Origin: Leptospira ellisii
GTDB taxonomy: Bacteria; Spirochaetota; Leptospiria; Leptospirales; Leptospiraceae
Assembly: GCF_002811955.1 (NCBI RefSeq)
Contig: NZ_NPEF01000052.1
Span: forward strand, 11,887-20,559
Direction of reading: 5' to 3'
Length of the DNA: 8,673 nt
The notes beneath the pieces were generated by a model. That model was not told where the DNA came from. It was given only the letters and a program-made list of their open reading frames with translations, and did not search any database. How positions within the stretch are numbered: position 1 is the stretch's first letter; the number at the start of each line of letters is the position of its first letter. Positions 8,653-8,673 of the stretch are shown one piece after another. The translations under genes and the position numbers were made by a program.

Positions 8653-8673
8653 ATGAAAAAAAAGAACCTATCT
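8653..8673 (+). CDS. First seven codons of a second SurA-like gene copy, cut by the window edge
   Basis: ATG and six more codons (MKKKNLS) are identical to the start of the SurA-like lipoprotein gene at 3093. They lie within the terminal copy of the inverted repeat and point off the right edge. Whether a whole second gene follows is unknown. If the junction is an artefact, this is not a real gene. Confidence 0.35.

Overview
The window looks like chromosomal DNA of a Leptospira-type spirochaete. This rests on the style of the genes (secreted DUF1566 proteins in tandem, lipoproteins with loose lipoboxes, many unfamiliar proteins, several weak or non-ATG starts) and on moderate GC. No rRNA or other phylogenetic marker is present, so the genus is an inference. 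I see no tRNA, rRNA, CRISPR array, IS element or phage module.

Layout. At 1-726 are the 3' end of one DUF1566-like gene and a complete second one on the + strand, closed by a strong hairpin terminator (767-790) that also serves the converging gene. At 814-1239 (-) is a small regulator made of two XRE helix-turn-helix domains, next to an AT-rich non-coding stretch. A minus-strand operon runs from 4100 down to 1612: a multi-pass membrane protein, a coiled-coil protein overlapping it by ATGA, and a large SurA/parvulin-like lipoprotein, with a hairpin after it. A divergent plus-strand pair (4146-5253) encodes a STAS-domain protein and a CTP-dependent lipid kinase-like membrane protein (DGK1/SEC59/VTE5 family). 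After a 351-base interval without a convincing gene comes a second minus-strand cluster from about 8641 down to 5605: clpP (5'-truncated), a small acidic protein with a TTG start, a YheT-type alpha/beta hydrolase, an unknown protein, and a lipoprotein whose start lies inside the preceding gene.

The most notable feature is at the right edge. Bases 8603-8673 are a perfect 71-base inverted copy of 3073-3143, the junction between the coiled-coil gene and the SurA-like gene. This copy replaces the first roughly 40 codons of clpP. It is either an assembly or library chimera at a contig end, which I think is more likely, or a very recent inverted duplication that broke clpP. I found no convincing undescribed system. 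The best leads are the unassigned genes that travel with recognisable ones.
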